Source of the DNA: Staphylococcus hominis subsp. hominis
Lineage (GTDB): Bacteria; Bacillota; Bacilli; Staphylococcales; Staphylococcaceae
Assembly: GCF_002901845.1 (NCBI RefSeq)
Contig: NZ_PPQE01000030.1
Location: 280,421-344,420, forward strand
Reading direction: 5' to 3'
Length of the DNA: 64,000 nt
Under the pieces are notes generated by a model. The model made no database searches. It had not been told where the DNA came from and worked only from the letters and a program-made list of their open reading frames with translations. A program made the position numbers and the translations under genes. Below, one piece after another: positions 35,607 through 45,152 of this stretch; the stretch's first letter is position 1, and every line of letters begins with the position of its first letter.

Positions 35607-36569
35607 ATGAAAAGAAATAAAATTGTGCTTATTGGTAGTGGATTCGTAGGTTCTGCCTTTGCACATGCAGTTGTAGATAAAGGACTAGTCGATGAGCTAG
35701 CTATTATTGATATTGATGAAGATAAAGCAAAAGCAGATGTATGGGATTTAAACCATGCTACACCTTTTGGAGATAAGTTTGTAGATGTACATCTTGGTTC
35801 GTATAGTGATTGTAGTGATGCTGATATCGTCGTCATTTGTGCAAGTGCAAAATTAGATAAAGGCGACACACGTTTAAAATTATTAGAAGATAATGTAAAT
35901 ATCTTTGTGCCTATGATTCAAAAAGTCATTGCTCATGGTTTCGATGGTTATTTTGTACTTCCATCTAATCTAGTCGATATTATGAGTTATGTCATAAAAC
36001 GTGTGTCTCAATTTCCTAAGAATAAAATTATTGGATCAGGCACTTCATTAGATACAGCCCGCTTCGAATTTTTCTTAAGTCGCACGTTTGATGTGGCACC
36101 ACAAAATGTCTATGCGCCTGTTATTGGCGAACATGGTGATTCTCAAGTAGCTGTTTGGTCTCATGCTCAAATTGCCGGCGAACCTGTTCTTGATTTATTG
36201 AATAAAGGAGTAGACCAAACCGCGTTCAAACAATCTATCGCTTCTCAAACTACTCAAGTGGGATATGATATTTACGTTCGAAAAGGTACTACAAACTTCG
36301 GCATATCATTAAGTTTAGTACGTATTGTAGAAGCTATTTTATTTAATAAAAATGTGATTATGAATGTGTCAAGTTATCTTGAAGGTGAATATGGATTAAA
36401 TGACCTTTATATTGGAACGCCAACAGTGATTAACGGTAATGGTGCTGATCGTGTCATTGAACTGAAATTAGAAGAAGATGAACTTACTCGTTTCAAACAA
36501 TCAAGTCATATTATTTTAGAGCATCAACAACGTGCTGATGCTATCATTGAATCAATCTTAAATAAATAG
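35607..36569 (+). CDS. L-lactate dehydrogenase-like L-2-hydroxyacid dehydrogenase
   Basis: 320 residues of the LDH/MDH superfamily: Rossmann loop IGSGFVGSAFAHA (about residue 8), catalytic Arg in the mobile loop GDTRLKLL, Asp/Arg pair in SLDTARFEFF (about residue 146) and the histidine in IGEHGDSQVA (about residue 172). Two unusual points: the specificity loop that reads APQKPGETR in typical LDH reads AKLDKGDTR, replacing the specificity Gln (position 102 in LDH numbering) by Leu, and NPVD reads NLVD. Pyruvate may therefore not be the best substrate; a bulkier 2-oxoacid is possible. No Rex box upstream. Confidence 0.8.
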   Translation: MKRNKIVLIGSGFVGSAFAHAVVDKGLVDELAIIDIDEDKAKADVWDLNHATPFGDKFVDVHLGSYSDCSDADIVVICASAKLDKGDTRLKLLEDNVNIFVPMIQKVIAHGFDGYFVLPSNLVDIMSYVIKRVSQFPKNKIIGSGTSLDTARFEFFLSRTFDVAPQNVYAPVIGEHGDSQVAVWSHAQIAGEPVLDLLNKGVDQTAFKQSIASQTTQVGYDIYVRKGTTNFGISLSLVRIVEAILFNKNVIMNVSSYLEGEYGLNDLYIGTPTVINGNGADRVIELKLEEDELTRFKQSSHIILEHQQRADAIIESILNK

Positions 36570-36571
36570 TA

Positions 36572-36617
36572 AAAAAAGCCTAAACACAACAATTCATTTA
36601 TCGTGTTTAGGCTTTCT
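36572..36617. terminator. Bidirectional terminator
   Basis: AAAGCCTAAACAC and GTGTTTAGGCTTT form a 13-bp stem bordered by an A run, between convergent genes. Confidence 0.9.
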
Positions 36618-36621
36618 TAAC

Positions 36622-36948
36622 TTAATTTAAACTCTCATGCATTAAACTTAACTGGTGCTCAAAATCTTGCATATCGATAAAACGCGCTTGTCGATGCATT
36701 TCTTTTCCGTCCAAAAATATTAAATCCACTGGAACAGTAAATATAGATAGTTCTCCCGCAATAGCTTCTACATTAGATTGATTGATAACAGCAAAATGTA
36801 CTTTAGAATAATCATTGACGATATCTTCAATTTGTGGCAATACCGCATGACATACTGAACAATGATTCCGCATAACATGAATCACTACTAATCGATGCGT
36901 TTGAATAAATTGATGAAATTGTTCTATACTTTCAATACTTTTAGTCAT
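36622..36948 (-). CDS. Thioredoxin-like protein
   Basis: 108 residues with a thioredoxin fold. The active site is NHCSVCHAVLPQ (about residues 28-39), a CxxC of CSVC rather than CGPC, and the cis-proline is in FTVPVDLIFLDG (about residue 72). Likely a thiol-disulfide oxidoreductase of the YtpP-like group in the cytosol; partner unknown. SD TAGGTGA. Confidence 0.85.
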   Translation of the reverse strand: MTKSIESIEQFHQFIQTHRLVVIHVMRNHCSVCHAVLPQIEDIVNDYSKVHFAVINQSNVEAIAGELSIFTVPVDLIFLDGKEMHRQARFIDMQDFEHQLSLMHESLN

Positions 36949-37034
36949 ATTTTCACCTACTTATTTAATTTAACGGTCTAGTTCTCTTATACATATTTAT
37001 TTTACGATGTTACACTTATTTTTTCATCTAAATC

Positions 37035-37060
37035 CTCTTGTTAAATACGTTTAACAAGAG
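37035..37060. promoter_or_regulatory. Perfect inverted repeat upstream of adh
   Basis: CTCTTGTTAAA (37035-37045) and TTTAACAAGAG (37050-37060) are perfect 11-bp inverted arms with a 4-base centre. No T run follows on either strand, so an operator is likelier than a terminator. The protein is unknown. Confidence 0.45.
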
Positions 37061-37108
37061 TTCAATGATTTTCTCTTCAAAATAGAATACATCTTATTAA
37101 ATTAATGT

Positions 37109-37134
37109 TATAATGTTTGTGAAATAATTCACAA
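37109..37134 (+). promoter_or_regulatory. Rex operator at the adh promoter
   Basis: TTGTGAAATAATTCACAA (37117-37134) is a perfect Rex palindrome directly after a TATAAT -10 (37109-37114), covering the transcription start. The -35 is weak. Expected: repression by Rex under high NAD+/NADH. Confidence 0.92.
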
Positions 37135-37154
37135 TTTATATTGGAGGAATCAAC

Positions 37155-38207
37155 ATGAAAGCTTACATCTATGAAAAACCTGGCGTAGCTAAGCTCGTCG
37201 ATAAAGAAAAACCAGTTGTTACGGAAAGTACTGACGCTATTATTAGAATGGTCAAAACAACAATTTGTGGTACTGATTTACATATTATTAAAGGGGACAC
37301 ACCTGAAGTTCCTCAATATACCACATTAGGTCACGAAGGTATTGGTATTGTTGAATCTGTTGGTTCTAATGTCAATAACTTCAAAGTCGGCGATAAAGTC
37401 ATTGTGTCTTGTATCTCATCTTGTGGCAAATGTTATTACTGTAAAAAAGGTATCTATGCTCATTGTGAAAATGGCGGTGGATGGATATTAGGACATCTTG
37501 TTGATGGTACGCAAGCAGAATATGTGAAAGTACCTTTTGCAGATAATTCTTTATATCATGCTCCTACTTCTTTATCTGATGAAGCACTCGTGATGCTTTC
37601 AGATATTTTACCGACTGGTTATGAAATTGGCGTATTAAAAGGAAAAGTAAAACCTGGAAGCACTGTTGCTATTGTAGGTGCTGGACCAGTTGGATTAGCT
37701 TCTTTATTAACTGCTCAATTCTACTCACCTTCAAAAATAATTATGATTGATTTAGACGATCATCGTTTAGCTACAGCCAAAAAATTTGGCGCGACTCATA
37801 CAATTAATTCTAGTCATGTGAATGAAGCAATTCAACAAATCAAAGATATCAATCATCGTGGCGTCGATGTTGCTATTGAAGCAGTTGGTATTCCAGCAAC
37901 ATTTGATTTATGTCAAAAGTTGATTGGCGTCGATGGAACAATTGCTAATGTTGGTGTTCACGGCTTACCCGTTCAATTTGATATCGAAAAATTATGGATT
38001 AAAAATATCAACATTACAACGGGTTTAGTTTCTGCTAATACCACTGAAGAATTGTTGGAAGCTCTCAAATCTAAAATCATTCAACCAGAACAACTCGTGA
38101 CACATTATAGTAAATTAAGTGACATTGAAAATGCTTATGACTTATTTAGAAATGCTACAGATCATAAAGCTATCAAATTATTAATTGAGAATGATATAAC
38201 TGAATAA
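37155..38207 (+). CDS. adh: Zinc-dependent alcohol dehydrogenase
   Basis: 350-residue MDR-family enzyme interconverting alcohols and aldehydes with NAD(H). Catalytic zinc ligands are in TICGTDLH (Cys near residue 38) and GHEGIG (about residue 60); structural zinc cysteines are in CISSCGKCYYCKKG; the coenzyme loop is VGAGPVGLASL (about residue 176). The Rex box indicates use in NADH reoxidation during fermentation. Strong SD TTGGAGGA. It could also be a secondary-alcohol or butanediol-type dehydrogenase. Confidence 0.9.
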   Translation: MKAYIYEKPGVAKLVDKEKPVVTESTDAIIRMVKTTICGTDLHIIKGDTPEVPQYTTLGHEGIGIVESVGSNVNNFKVGDKVIVSCISSCGKCYYCKKGIYAHCENGGGWILGHLVDGTQAEYVKVPFADNSLYHAPTSLSDEALVMLSDILPTGYEIGVLKGKVKPGSTVAIVGAGPVGLASLLTAQFYSPSKIIMIDLDDHRLATAKKFGATHTINSSHVNEAIQQIKDINHRGVDVAIEAVGIPATFDLCQKLIGVDGTIANVGVHGLPVQFDIEKLWIKNINITTGLVSANTTEELLEALKSKIIQPEQLVTHYSKLSDIENAYDLFRNATDHKAIKLLIENDITE

Positions 38208-38230
38208 TGTTGTATATTAAATAAAAAGTA

Positions 38231-38380
38231 AGGGGGACAGAATTCTTTCTGAATTCGTCGCTCCGCCATGGCAAAGAGGATTAGAATTGAAAAACTTGAG
38301 ACCACACCTTTTCAATTCAGTCATCGACTGTCAACACATTAAAAACGCCTGAGACACATATGATGTCCCAGGCTTGTTTT
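38231..38380. repeat. Longest copy of the dispersed intergenic repeat, with ptsG terminator
   Basis: Composed of a hairpin AGAATTC/GAATTC within GGGGGACAG...CGTCGCTCC (38232-38263), a second inverted repeat GAATTGAAAA/TTTTCAATTC (about 38284-38318), the CAGTCATCGACTGTCAA block also found at 592-606, and the hairpin GCCTGAGACA/TGTCCCAGGC (38347-38373). On the minus strand the last hairpin is followed by T5 and ends the PTS gene. Confidence 0.75.
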
Positions 38381-38381
38381 A

Positions 38382-40409
38382 TTACTTAATTGTCATAATG
38401 CGTTTACCAGCATCTACTGAATCAACATCATCGAATGTTAATGTTTTATCACCTTGATTTGTAATAATCACTGGTGTAACGACACTTGGCGCATGTTCTT
38501 TTAAGTATGCTAAATTAATTTTCATTAATGGTTGACCTTGTGTGACAGGTTCATTGACATCGACTAAACTTTCGAAGCCTTCACCATTCAATTTCACTGT
38601 ATCGATACCAATATGAATTAATACTTCAATTCCTGTATCAGATTCTAAACCGATGGCATGTTTCGTTGGGAAAATCGTTTTAACTGTACCATCAAATGGT
38701 GCTACAATTTCGCCTTTTTCAGGAACAAATCCAATACCGTCACCCATCATTTTTTCTGAGAATACTTTATCTGGCACTTCAGATAATGGAATTATATGAC
38801 CTGTACCTGGTGCATAGATATCCGTTTCTTTTACCTCTTCCAACTGTACTGGCTCATCTGATGTATCTTCAGTCACAGTGGTTTCACTAGGTTTTGTGAT
38901 ATCTCCATTCATAATGCGTGCCATATCATGTTTAATTTGATCTGATTTAGGACCAAAAATCGCTTGCATATTATTTCCTACTTCAAGCACCCCTGAAGCA
39001 CCAAGGGCTTTTAGTCCTTCAACGTCTACTTTAGATTTATCATTGACTTCAACACGTAAACGCGTAATACAAGCATCTAAATGCTTGATATTTTCTTTAC
39101 CGCCCATTGCATCTAACACATCAAAAGGTAATTTACTTGCAGATGTATTAGCTACAGAGGCTTGTTTATCTTCACGACCTGGCGTTTTAAAGTTGAATTT
39201 AACAATTAAGAATCTAAATACAACATAATAAATAACAGCGTAAACTAATCCTACTGGAATCACTAACCACCATGGTGTTTTATTTGGAAGAATACCTAAT
39301 AAAACAAAATCTATGAATCCTCCAGAGAATGTATATCCTAGATGTAAATGTAGTAGATAAAGTGTTAAAAATGATAATCCATCAAGTACTGCATGAATAA
39401 AGAATAATAATGGTGCTACGAATAAGAATGAAAATTCTAACGGTTCAGTAATACCAGTTAAGAATGATGTTAAAGCTGCTGATAACATCAAACCTCCAAC
39501 TACCTTTTTATTCTCAGGTTTAGCTGTTTGATAAATTGCTAATGCTGCTGCTGGTAATCCAAACATCATAACAGGAAATTCACCTTGCATGAATTTACCT
39601 GAAGTTAAATGAACACCTTCACGTATTTGCTCAATAAAAATACGTTGATCTCCTCGAATAATTTCTCCAGCTGCATTTTTCCAAGAACCAAATTCAAACC
39701 AGAATGGCGCATGGAAAATATGATGTAAACCAAATGGAATAAGTAATCGTTTAATAAATCCAAATAAGAATACTGCCAATCCAGTATTAGAATCTAACAA
39801 ACCTGTACTAAATGCATTTAATCCATTTTGAATGAATGGCCAAATCCAAGCCATTGGGAAAGCTAAAATAAACGATGTCGTTGCCATCATAATCGGCACA
39901 AAACGTTTACCCGCAAAGAACCCTAAATACGATGGTAAGGAAATATTATAAAACTTGTTATAACACCAAGCTGCTAGAGCTCCTATAATAATCCCACCAA
40001 ACACTCCAGTTTGAAGTGTAGGTATGCCTAAAACATTTGCGAATCCTTTAGATGGATCTTCCAATTGTGCTGGTGTAACATTTAAGAATGCTCCCATGGT
40101 TTTATTTATAATAATAAATCCAACAAAAGCTGCAATGGCTGCTACACCATCTCCACCTGCTAGTCCTATTGCTACACCGAGTGCAAAAATGATAGGTAAG
40201 TTATCAAAAATAATACCACCAGCACCTGTCATCATATTAGCAATATTTTGAATTACTCCATTTTTAATAAATGGAAGATATTGCTGTAATGCTTCACCTT
40301 GAAAAGCTGTTCCAATTGCTAGTAATAATCCAGCTGCAGGCAAGATTGCCACAGGTAACATCAATGCTTTACCAATACGTTGCAATTGTCCAAATAGCTT
40401 TTTAAACAT
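38382..40409 (-). CDS. Glucose-type PTS permease EIICBA
   Basis: 675 residues with domains in the order EIIC, EIIB, EIIA. The EIIC membrane part spans about residues 1-400 ([30 protein letters not shown]). EIIB carries its phosphorylated Cys in [10 protein letters not shown] (about residue 444). EIIA has [14 protein letters not shown] (about residue 597; His is the phospho-acceptor). Imports and phosphorylates glucose (or a related sugar such as glucosamine). A RAT/terminator leader points to GlcT-type antitermination. It corresponds to the GlcA/GlcB/PtsG group; I do not choose among the names. Confidence 0.93.
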   Translation of the reverse strand: MFKKLFGQLQRIGKALMLPVAILPAAGLLLAIGTAFQGEALQQYLPFIKNGVIQNIANMMTGAGGIIFDNLPIIFALGVAIGLAGGDGVAAIAAFVGFIIINKTMGAFLNVTPAQLEDPSKGFANVLGIPTLQTGVFGGIIIGALAAWCYNKFYNISLPSYLGFFAGKRFVPIMMATTSFILAFPMAWIWPFIQNGLNAFSTGLLDSNTGLAVFLFGFIKRLLIPFGLHHIFHAPFWFEFGSWKNAAGEIIRGDQRIFIEQIREGVHLTSGKFMQGEFPVMMFGLPAAALAIYQTAKPENKKVVGGLMLSAALTSFLTGITEPLEFSFLFVAPLLFFIHAVLDGLSFLTLYLLHLHLGYTFSGGFIDFVLLGILPNKTPWWLVIPVGLVYAVIYYVVFRFLIVKFNFKTPGREDKQASVANTSASKLPFDVLDAMGGKENIKHLDACITRLRVEVNDKSKVDVEGLKALGASGVLEVGNNMQAIFGPKSDQIKHDMARIMNGDITKPSETTVTEDTSDEPVQLEEVKETDIYAPGTGHIIPLSEVPDKVFSEKMMGDGIGFVPEKGEIVAPFDGTVKTIFPTKHAIGLESDTGIEVLIHIGIDTVKLNGEGFESLVDVNEPVTQGQPLMKINLAYLKEHAPSVVTPVIITNQGDKTLTFDDVDSVDAGKRIMTIK

Positions 40410-40446
40410 TTTGATTCAATCCTTTCAATATATCTTTTTTACGCAT

Positions 40447-40512
40447 TAAAAAAGCATGACCAAATAAGCCCATTATTTATGACAAAAATAATGATAGCTT
40501 ATCTGCTCATGC
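40447..40512 (-). terminator. Leader terminator of the glucose PTS gene
   Basis: On the minus strand GCATGAGCAGATAAGC pairs imperfectly with GCTTATTTGGTCATGC across a long stem, followed by T6. It lies between the promoter and the coding region and overlaps the antiterminator, so it is a regulatory leader terminator. Confidence 0.85.
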
Positions 40513-40534
40513 CTAATCGAATAGTAACACGCAG
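40503..40534 (-). promoter_or_regulatory. Ribonucleic antiterminator (RAT) for a GlcT-type protein
   Basis: The minus strand reads CTGCGTGTTAC, a central TATTCGATT and AGGCATGAGCAG, an imperfect 32-base inverted repeat that resembles GlcT targets of Bacillus ptsG. Its 3' arm is also the 5' arm of the leader terminator, as antitermination requires. No glcT gene is in the window. Confidence 0.8.
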
Positions 40535-40552
40535 TTCTTTTTTAACAATTTA

Positions 40553-40581
40553 ATTATACCTATAATATAAAGCGTTTTCAA
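40553..40581 (-). promoter_or_regulatory. Promoter of the glucose PTS gene
   Basis: On the minus strand TTGAAA (40581-40576), 17 bases, TATAAT (40558-40553). A partly matching cre (TGAAAACGCTTTAT, two mismatches) overlaps the -35. Confidence 0.75.
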
Positions 40582-40627
40582 TATCTTTTTTTACTAATAT
40601 TTTACATTTTTTATAATTTAAATATTC

Positions 40628-40668
40628 ATAAAAAAACACTGACAAAAGCATTACTTTCGTCAGTGTGT
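40628..40668 (-). terminator. Terminator of cidC
   Basis: ACACTGACGAAAG and CTTTTGTCAGTGT on the minus strand pair with one wobble and are followed by T7. Confidence 0.9.
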
Positions 40669-40680
40669 CGAATCTATGTC

Positions 40681-42420
40681 TTATAAGAAACGTTTAGCAG
40701 CTACAGAGATTGGTGGTACTTTATCAAAGTCAAATTCTTTATCTTCTGTGATAGATCTGTAAGCCCATTTACCATAACCATATGCTTCTTCGTTAACGAT
40801 TTGACCTGGTAATGGCGCAGCATTTGGATCAACATGTACATCAACAACAGTTGGTACATTTTCATTTAATGCTGCTTCAACAATTTCATCAATACGGTTA
40901 GGGTCTTTTAATACATAACCTTTACCACCAGCAGCTTCAGCGAATTTAGCATGATCCATATCAGAGAAGTCAATAGCATATTCTAATTCACCAGCAGCTT
41001 GTTGTTCATATTTGATGAATGATAATTGTTTGTTATTTAATACGAAGACTGTCATTGGTAAATCGTATTGAACAGCAGTTGCGAAGTCTTGCATTACCAT
41101 TTGGAATGCACCGTCACCAGTAATTGCAATTGCTTGACGACCTGGGTAAGCAATATTAGAAGCAAGGGCACCTGGAAGACCGCAACCCATTGTACCTAAC
41201 CATGCTGAGATAATAAATTTATTATTAACATTTAAGTCTAAGTAACGTGTACCCCAAACAGTTGAAGTACCAACATCGATTGAGTATACAGCGTCATCTT
41301 TACTGTAATCATTGATAGCTTTCATTAAACGTTCTGGACGAATTGGAGCACTTGTATTATTCATGTCTTTTTCCATCCATTTATCCCATACAGCTTTACG
41401 TTTTAACGTTTTGTCTAAGAATGAACGATGAGGTACTGGTTTGATTGCTTCAGTTAATTGATGGAATGCTAATTTAACGTCACCAACAATACCAACATTA
41501 ATATCGAAACGTTCACCAATTACGTTTGGATTTGTGTCGATTTGAATCGCTTTAATATTTTTCTTAGGTAAGTAATTTGCATAAGGGAAGTTAGTACCAG
41601 CCATGATTAATAAATCAGCATCTTGAATAGTTTGATAAGACGTTTTTGTACCAATTTTACCTAAGTTACCCACACTGTATGGATGTGAATCAGGTAAAAC
41701 AGTTTTAGCTGGTAATGTATGAATTACAGGGATTTTAGCTGCTTCAATGAAGTCTTGTAATTCAGTTGAAGCATTTTTTGCACCTACCCCAACAAGCATA
41801 ACTGGTTTTTTACTTTTGTTAATTAATTTAGCAGCTTTTTTAATACTACGATAAGATGGTGTTGGTAACACTGGTCTAGACGTATCTACTGGACGATTTG
41901 TAGTGTCTTTAATTTTTTGAGTTAATAGATCATTTGGACAAATAATAACGGCTACACCATTTTTTTCATATGCAGTACGAATCGCTTCATTTGTAATTTC
42001 AAATAAGTCATCACCTTTTTGAACTTGGTGATGGAATACTGCTACGTCGTCAACCATTTTAGAAATGTTAGTTTCTTGGAAGAATTTTGTACCTAATAAT
42101 GTACTATTCGTTTGACCTGTAATAATAAGTTGAGGTACACGGTCCATTTTAGCGTCATACATACCATTTAATAAGTGAACAATCCCAGGTCCACCAATAC
42201 TTAAAGCTACACCGATTTTACCTGTTAACTTTGTATATGCTGCAGCTGATAAGCTTGCAACTTCTTCATGACGTACATGATAAAATTTGAAAGTATCTCT
42301 AACTGTTCTTAAATTATCTACTACTGCATCAACTGAGTCACCTGGAATACCCCATAAGTGATCAATATCCCAAGCTTGTAATGCTTTAACTAATGCTTCA
42401 TTTGCTTTAATCTTCGCCAT
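40681..42420 (-). CDS. cidC: Pyruvate oxidase CidC
   Basis: 579 residues, a ThDP/FAD enzyme that oxidatively decarboxylates pyruvate to acetate and CO2, passing electrons to quinone. The catalytic Glu lies in RHEEVASLSAAAYTKL (about residue 50), the ThDP/Mg motif is ITGDGAFQMVMQDFATAVQYDLPMTVFVLNN shortened to its GDG...NN ends (about residues 434-464). The C-terminal tail after residue 545 is the likely membrane-activated segment. Third gene of cidABC; feeds acetate overflow during glucose excess and affects cell death. Confidence 0.94.
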   Translation of the reverse strand: MAKIKANEALVKALQAWDIDHLWGIPGDSVDAVVDNLRTVRDTFKFYHVRHEEVASLSAAAYTKLTGKIGVALSIGGPGIVHLLNGMYDAKMDRVPQLIITGQTNSTLLGTKFFQETNISKMVDDVAVFHHQVQKGDDLFEITNEAIRTAYEKNGVAVIICPNDLLTQKIKDTTNRPVDTSRPVLPTPSYRSIKKAAKLINKSKKPVMLVGVGAKNASTELQDFIEAAKIPVIHTLPAKTVLPDSHPYSVGNLGKIGTKTSYQTIQDADLLIMAGTNFPYANYLPKKNIKAIQIDTNPNVIGERFDINVGIVGDVKLAFHQLTEAIKPVPHRSFLDKTLKRKAVWDKWMEKDMNNTSAPIRPERLMKAINDYSKDDAVYSIDVGTSTVWGTRYLDLNVNNKFIISAWLGTMGCGLPGALASNIAYPGRQAIAITGDGAFQMVMQDFATAVQYDLPMTVFVLNNKQLSFIKYEQQAAGELEYAIDFSDMDHAKFAEAAGGKGYVLKDPNRIDEIVEAALNENVPTVVDVHVDPNAAPLPGQIVNEEAYGYGKWAYRSITEDKEFDFDKVPPISVAAKRFL

Positions 42421-42470
42421 TTGATTAAATAGCCCCTTTCCTAAATATACATTTTATTTCTGTATTCCCT

Positions 42471-43157
42471 TTAGTAAAACAACTTAATCATAATTGGAAT
42501 AAGAATTGAACTAATAACTGCTGTTAAAATCATTCCAATTGAGCTAAATGCGCCAGATTCGATGTCGTGTTCTAACGCTTTTGCAGTTCCAAAAGCATGT
42601 GATGCATTTCCGTATGTTAAACCTCTCGCGATTGATGTTTTAAATTGACCAACCTTAAGTAGCATTGAACCCATCATACTACCTATCAATCCAGTAGTAA
42701 TGATAAACAGTACTGTAATCGTATCTGTACCTCCAAGTTCTTGAGAAACTTCAATTCCTACAGCAGCTGTGATTGATCTAGGTAGTATAGTTACGATTGT
42801 TTCTTCTGAGTAACCTAATAACTTTAACGAACTAAACACTAACACAAAATTCAATATCACGCCAGCCATGACGCTTGAAAAAATGACCCCAATATTTTCT
42901 ACAATCTTATCTTTATTTTTATAAAGTGGGTAAGCAAGACATACAACAGTGGCATTTAATAGATGGTTAATCCATTGACCGCCAATCATGTAATCGTGAT
43001 AGTTTTGACGTGTTAAAAGTAAAACAATAATTATTCCAAGTGAACCGATTAATGCTGGATTCAATAATGGGTTATTATATTTACGTTGTAATATTTGAGC
43101 AAGTTTATACATTACAACAGTTAATAATATCATTAAAACGCCTTTTAATATATCCAT
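42471..43157 (-). CDS. cidB: CidB (LrgB-family) membrane protein
   Basis: 228 residues with about six helices. LrgB-family hallmarks are [16 protein letters not shown] (about residue 65), [18 protein letters not shown] (about residue 125) and the late [17 protein letters not shown]. Works with CidA, a holin-like protein, in control of lysis and, more recently, proposed pyruvate uptake. Starts two bases after the cidA stop. Confidence 0.94.
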   Translation of the reverse strand: MDILKGVLMILLTVVMYKLAQILQRKYNNPLLNPALIGSLGIIIVLLLTRQNYHDYMIGGQWINHLLNATVVCLAYPLYKNKDKIVENIGVIFSSVMAGVILNFVLVFSSLKLLGYSEETIVTILPRSITAAVGIEVSQELGGTDTITVLFIITTGLIGSMMGSMLLKVGQFKTSIARGLTYGNASHAFGTAKALEHDIESGAFSSIGMILTAVISSILIPIMIKLFY

Positions 43158-43159
43158 TT

Positions 43160-43549
43160 TTAATGATTTCCTTTCTTAGTATGAGGTTTTTTCTTAGACA
43201 TTGTTTCAGCAATAAATCCAGAAACAAGTGCCACACAGCTTGTACCAATAATAATCAAGAGGAAGAAAATAATATAACTTGTAGTGATATTAGAAACAAT
43301 ATCCATAATTCCTACAACTGAAGGAATAAAGAAGAAGACCATTGTAGTTAATAAGAAGTCGGCTCCTTTAGAAACCCATTCAACACGAATAATTTTAAAA
43401 TGTAATAAAATATAAAATAATATCATACCGATAATACTTCCTGCTAATGGTATATGTAGCCATTTTTGTAGCAGTGAACCTATAATACTAATCGCTACCA
43501 CCAATACGATTTGAAGAATAATCTCTATAATATTTAATGCTTTTTTCAA
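43160..43549 (-). CDS. cidA: CidA (holin-like) membrane protein
   Basis: 129 residues with four helices; [23 protein letters not shown] (about residue 27) and [13 protein letters not shown] (about residue 72) are the CidA/LrgA signature. Forms oligomers in the cytoplasmic membrane with holin-like behaviour. First gene of cidABC, transcribed from the region containing the 43615-43634 dyad. Confidence 0.94.
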   Translation of the reverse strand: MKKALNIIEIILQIVLVVAISIIGSLLQKWLHIPLAGSIIGMILFYILLHFKIIRVEWVSKGADFLLTTMVFFFIPSVVGIMDIVSNITTSYIIFFLLIIIGTSCVALVSGFIAETMSKKKPHTKKGNH

Positions 43550-43614
43550 AACGACTGACCTCCATAAATTTGTCGAATTTGTTACAGCGATTTTTTAGTC
43601 TATATTCAAAATTG

Positions 43615-43634
43615 TAATCTATATTGATAGATTA
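43615..43634. promoter_or_regulatory. Dyad upstream of cidABC, candidate CidR site
   Basis: TAATCTA and TAGATTA flank six bases. A dyad of this size with T/A outer bases fits LysR-type operators, and it lies 66 bases ahead of cidA next to the cidR gene. Confidence 0.5.
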
Positions 43635-43689
43635 TAAAAATATTGATTTTATATATAACTTATAGTTATTTTCTATGGAACCGTTTTAA

Positions 43690-43738
43690 AAGTAAAAAAA
43701 TAGTGAGAGAACCTACGTTAAGGTTTTTCACTATTTGT
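43690..43738 (-). terminator. Terminator of cidR
   Basis: AAATAGTGA and TCACTATTT close an interrupted stem (inner AGGTT/AACCT), followed by T7 on the minus strand. Confidence 0.85.
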
Positions 43739-43751
43739 AAAAATGAATCGT

Positions 43752-44636
43752 TTACTTGTTTTCCAATCTCTCAGTCATAAATTTTATCCATTTAGAAGTT
43801 GCATAACTTAAAAGTTTATCTTTTTTCCAAATTGCTCCAAGTTCCCAGCTCATACCTGAGTCTTCAATTTTTATACTTTTAATCTCATCTTTTAACATCT
43901 TGGCAATATGTTCTGGTAAAATACTAACGCCTAATCGTGCTATTACTAAATATTCGATGAAATTCCATTGTGATACATTGGACACTGTATTTGGGATAAA
44001 ACCAGCATTTTTTGCAGCAGCTATAATTTTATCATTAAGATAAAAGTCCTCATTGAATAATATAAAATCTTCATTTTTCAAATCAGCCATAGTCACAGAT
44101 GAACGCTTAGCTAACTGATGTTCTTCACTCACTATAAGTCTTAAATCTTCACTATATAAAGACACATAATCAAATATGTTCTCATCTATAGGAATGGTCG
44201 TAATGCCAATGTCTATTTGATCGTTAATCAAACGATTTTCAATCGATTTACCCCCACTTTCATTAAGACTATAGGTAACGTTTGGATATAATTTATGAAA
44301 CTCCGCCAAAATATTAATAAACTGTTGCATATCCATCACTGCTGACATCCCAATATTAATATGACCTGTTTCTAAACCAAGCAAGCCATTAATTTCATTT
44401 GGAATATTATCATATAATGCTAAAATTTCTTCACATTTTTTATAAAACACTTTTCCTGCATCTGTAAGAACTAAATAACGTTTTTGTCGATCGAATAAAG
44501 GCATGTCTAATTCTTTTTCAATATCTTTTATTGCTTTACTTATAGTTGGTTGAGCAATATATAAAGATTTAGAAGCATTTGTCATACCACCTTGATTCAC
44601 AACTTCCATAAAATATTTCATATGCTTGATATCCAA
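43752..44636 (-). CDS. cidR: LysR-type regulator CidR
   Basis: 294 residues. The N-terminal winged helix-turn-helix reads MKYFMEVVNQGGMTNASKSLYIAQPTISKAIKDIE in parts (residues 6-40), and the rest is a substrate-binding-like effector domain (GHINIGMSAVMD near residue 90). In S. aureus CidR activates cidABC and acetoin genes during growth on glucose, sensing acetate/pyruvate overflow. It lies directly upstream of cidABC on the same strand. Confidence 0.92.
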   Translation of the reverse strand: MDIKHMKYFMEVVNQGGMTNASKSLYIAQPTISKAIKDIEKELDMPLFDRQKRYLVLTDAGKVFYKKCEEILALYDNIPNEINGLLGLETGHINIGMSAVMDMQQFINILAEFHKLYPNVTYSLNESGGKSIENRLINDQIDIGITTIPIDENIFDYVSLYSEDLRLIVSEEHQLAKRSSVTMADLKNEDFILFNEDFYLNDKIIAAAKNAGFIPNTVSNVSQWNFIEYLVIARLGVSILPEHIAKMLKDEIKSIKIEDSGMSWELGAIWKKDKLLSYATSKWIKFMTERLENK

Positions 44637-44860
44637 TTGCTCACCTTCTTAAAAAATTCTTTTTTTTATTATACATTATTTTTGTAAAAAAAATGTAAAT
44701 TCATTCAATTTGAATTCATTCGAGAACTGACTCAAATATGTATACTTTATGGAAAAATAATATTTATAAATAAATTATTTTTCATATAAACAAAACTATA
44801 TTTTCAAATTACAAAAAATGTTATAATCAAAATCGGCTCAAGTGAATATGAGGTGATGAA

Positions 44861-45076
44861 TTGAGCTTTTACGAATTTATGCAAAATTTTATAGGCGATG
44901 ACACACCATTAGGTGAATTGGTAAATTGGATTAATCAAGATAACACTTTTCCTAAAGACGTGAAGAGCCAAAACGAAATATTGCTATATTTTCGAACAAA
45001 TCCGTGTCTTGAAAACATACCGGTGACTAGTGTTAAAAGAGCATTAGCTGTTTTTAACCAATTCACAGATGTATGA
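44861..45076 (+). CDS. YozE-family small protein
   Basis: 71 residues from a TTG at 44861 with GAGGTGA four bases ahead. SFYEFMQNFIGDDTPLGELV and a late PVTSVKRALAVFNQF match the YozE SAM-like family, a small helical bundle of unknown role. The TTG start is the only one that gives the family N-terminus. Confidence 0.85.
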   Translation: MSFYEFMQNFIGDDTPLGELVNWINQDNTFPKDVKSQNEILLYFRTNPCLENIPVTSVKRALAVFNQFTDV

Positions 45077-45120
45077 TTTCAACAAAATGTAGTTATACAT
45101 TACATGGAAGTATCATCTCA

Positions 45121-45152
45121 CCAAGGCGCCCTCGTGGCGTCTTTTTTTATGC
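45121..45152 (+). terminator. Terminator of the yozE-like gene
   Basis: AGGCGCC pairs with GGCGTCT (one wobble) across a 4-base loop, with T7 following. Confidence 0.75.
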
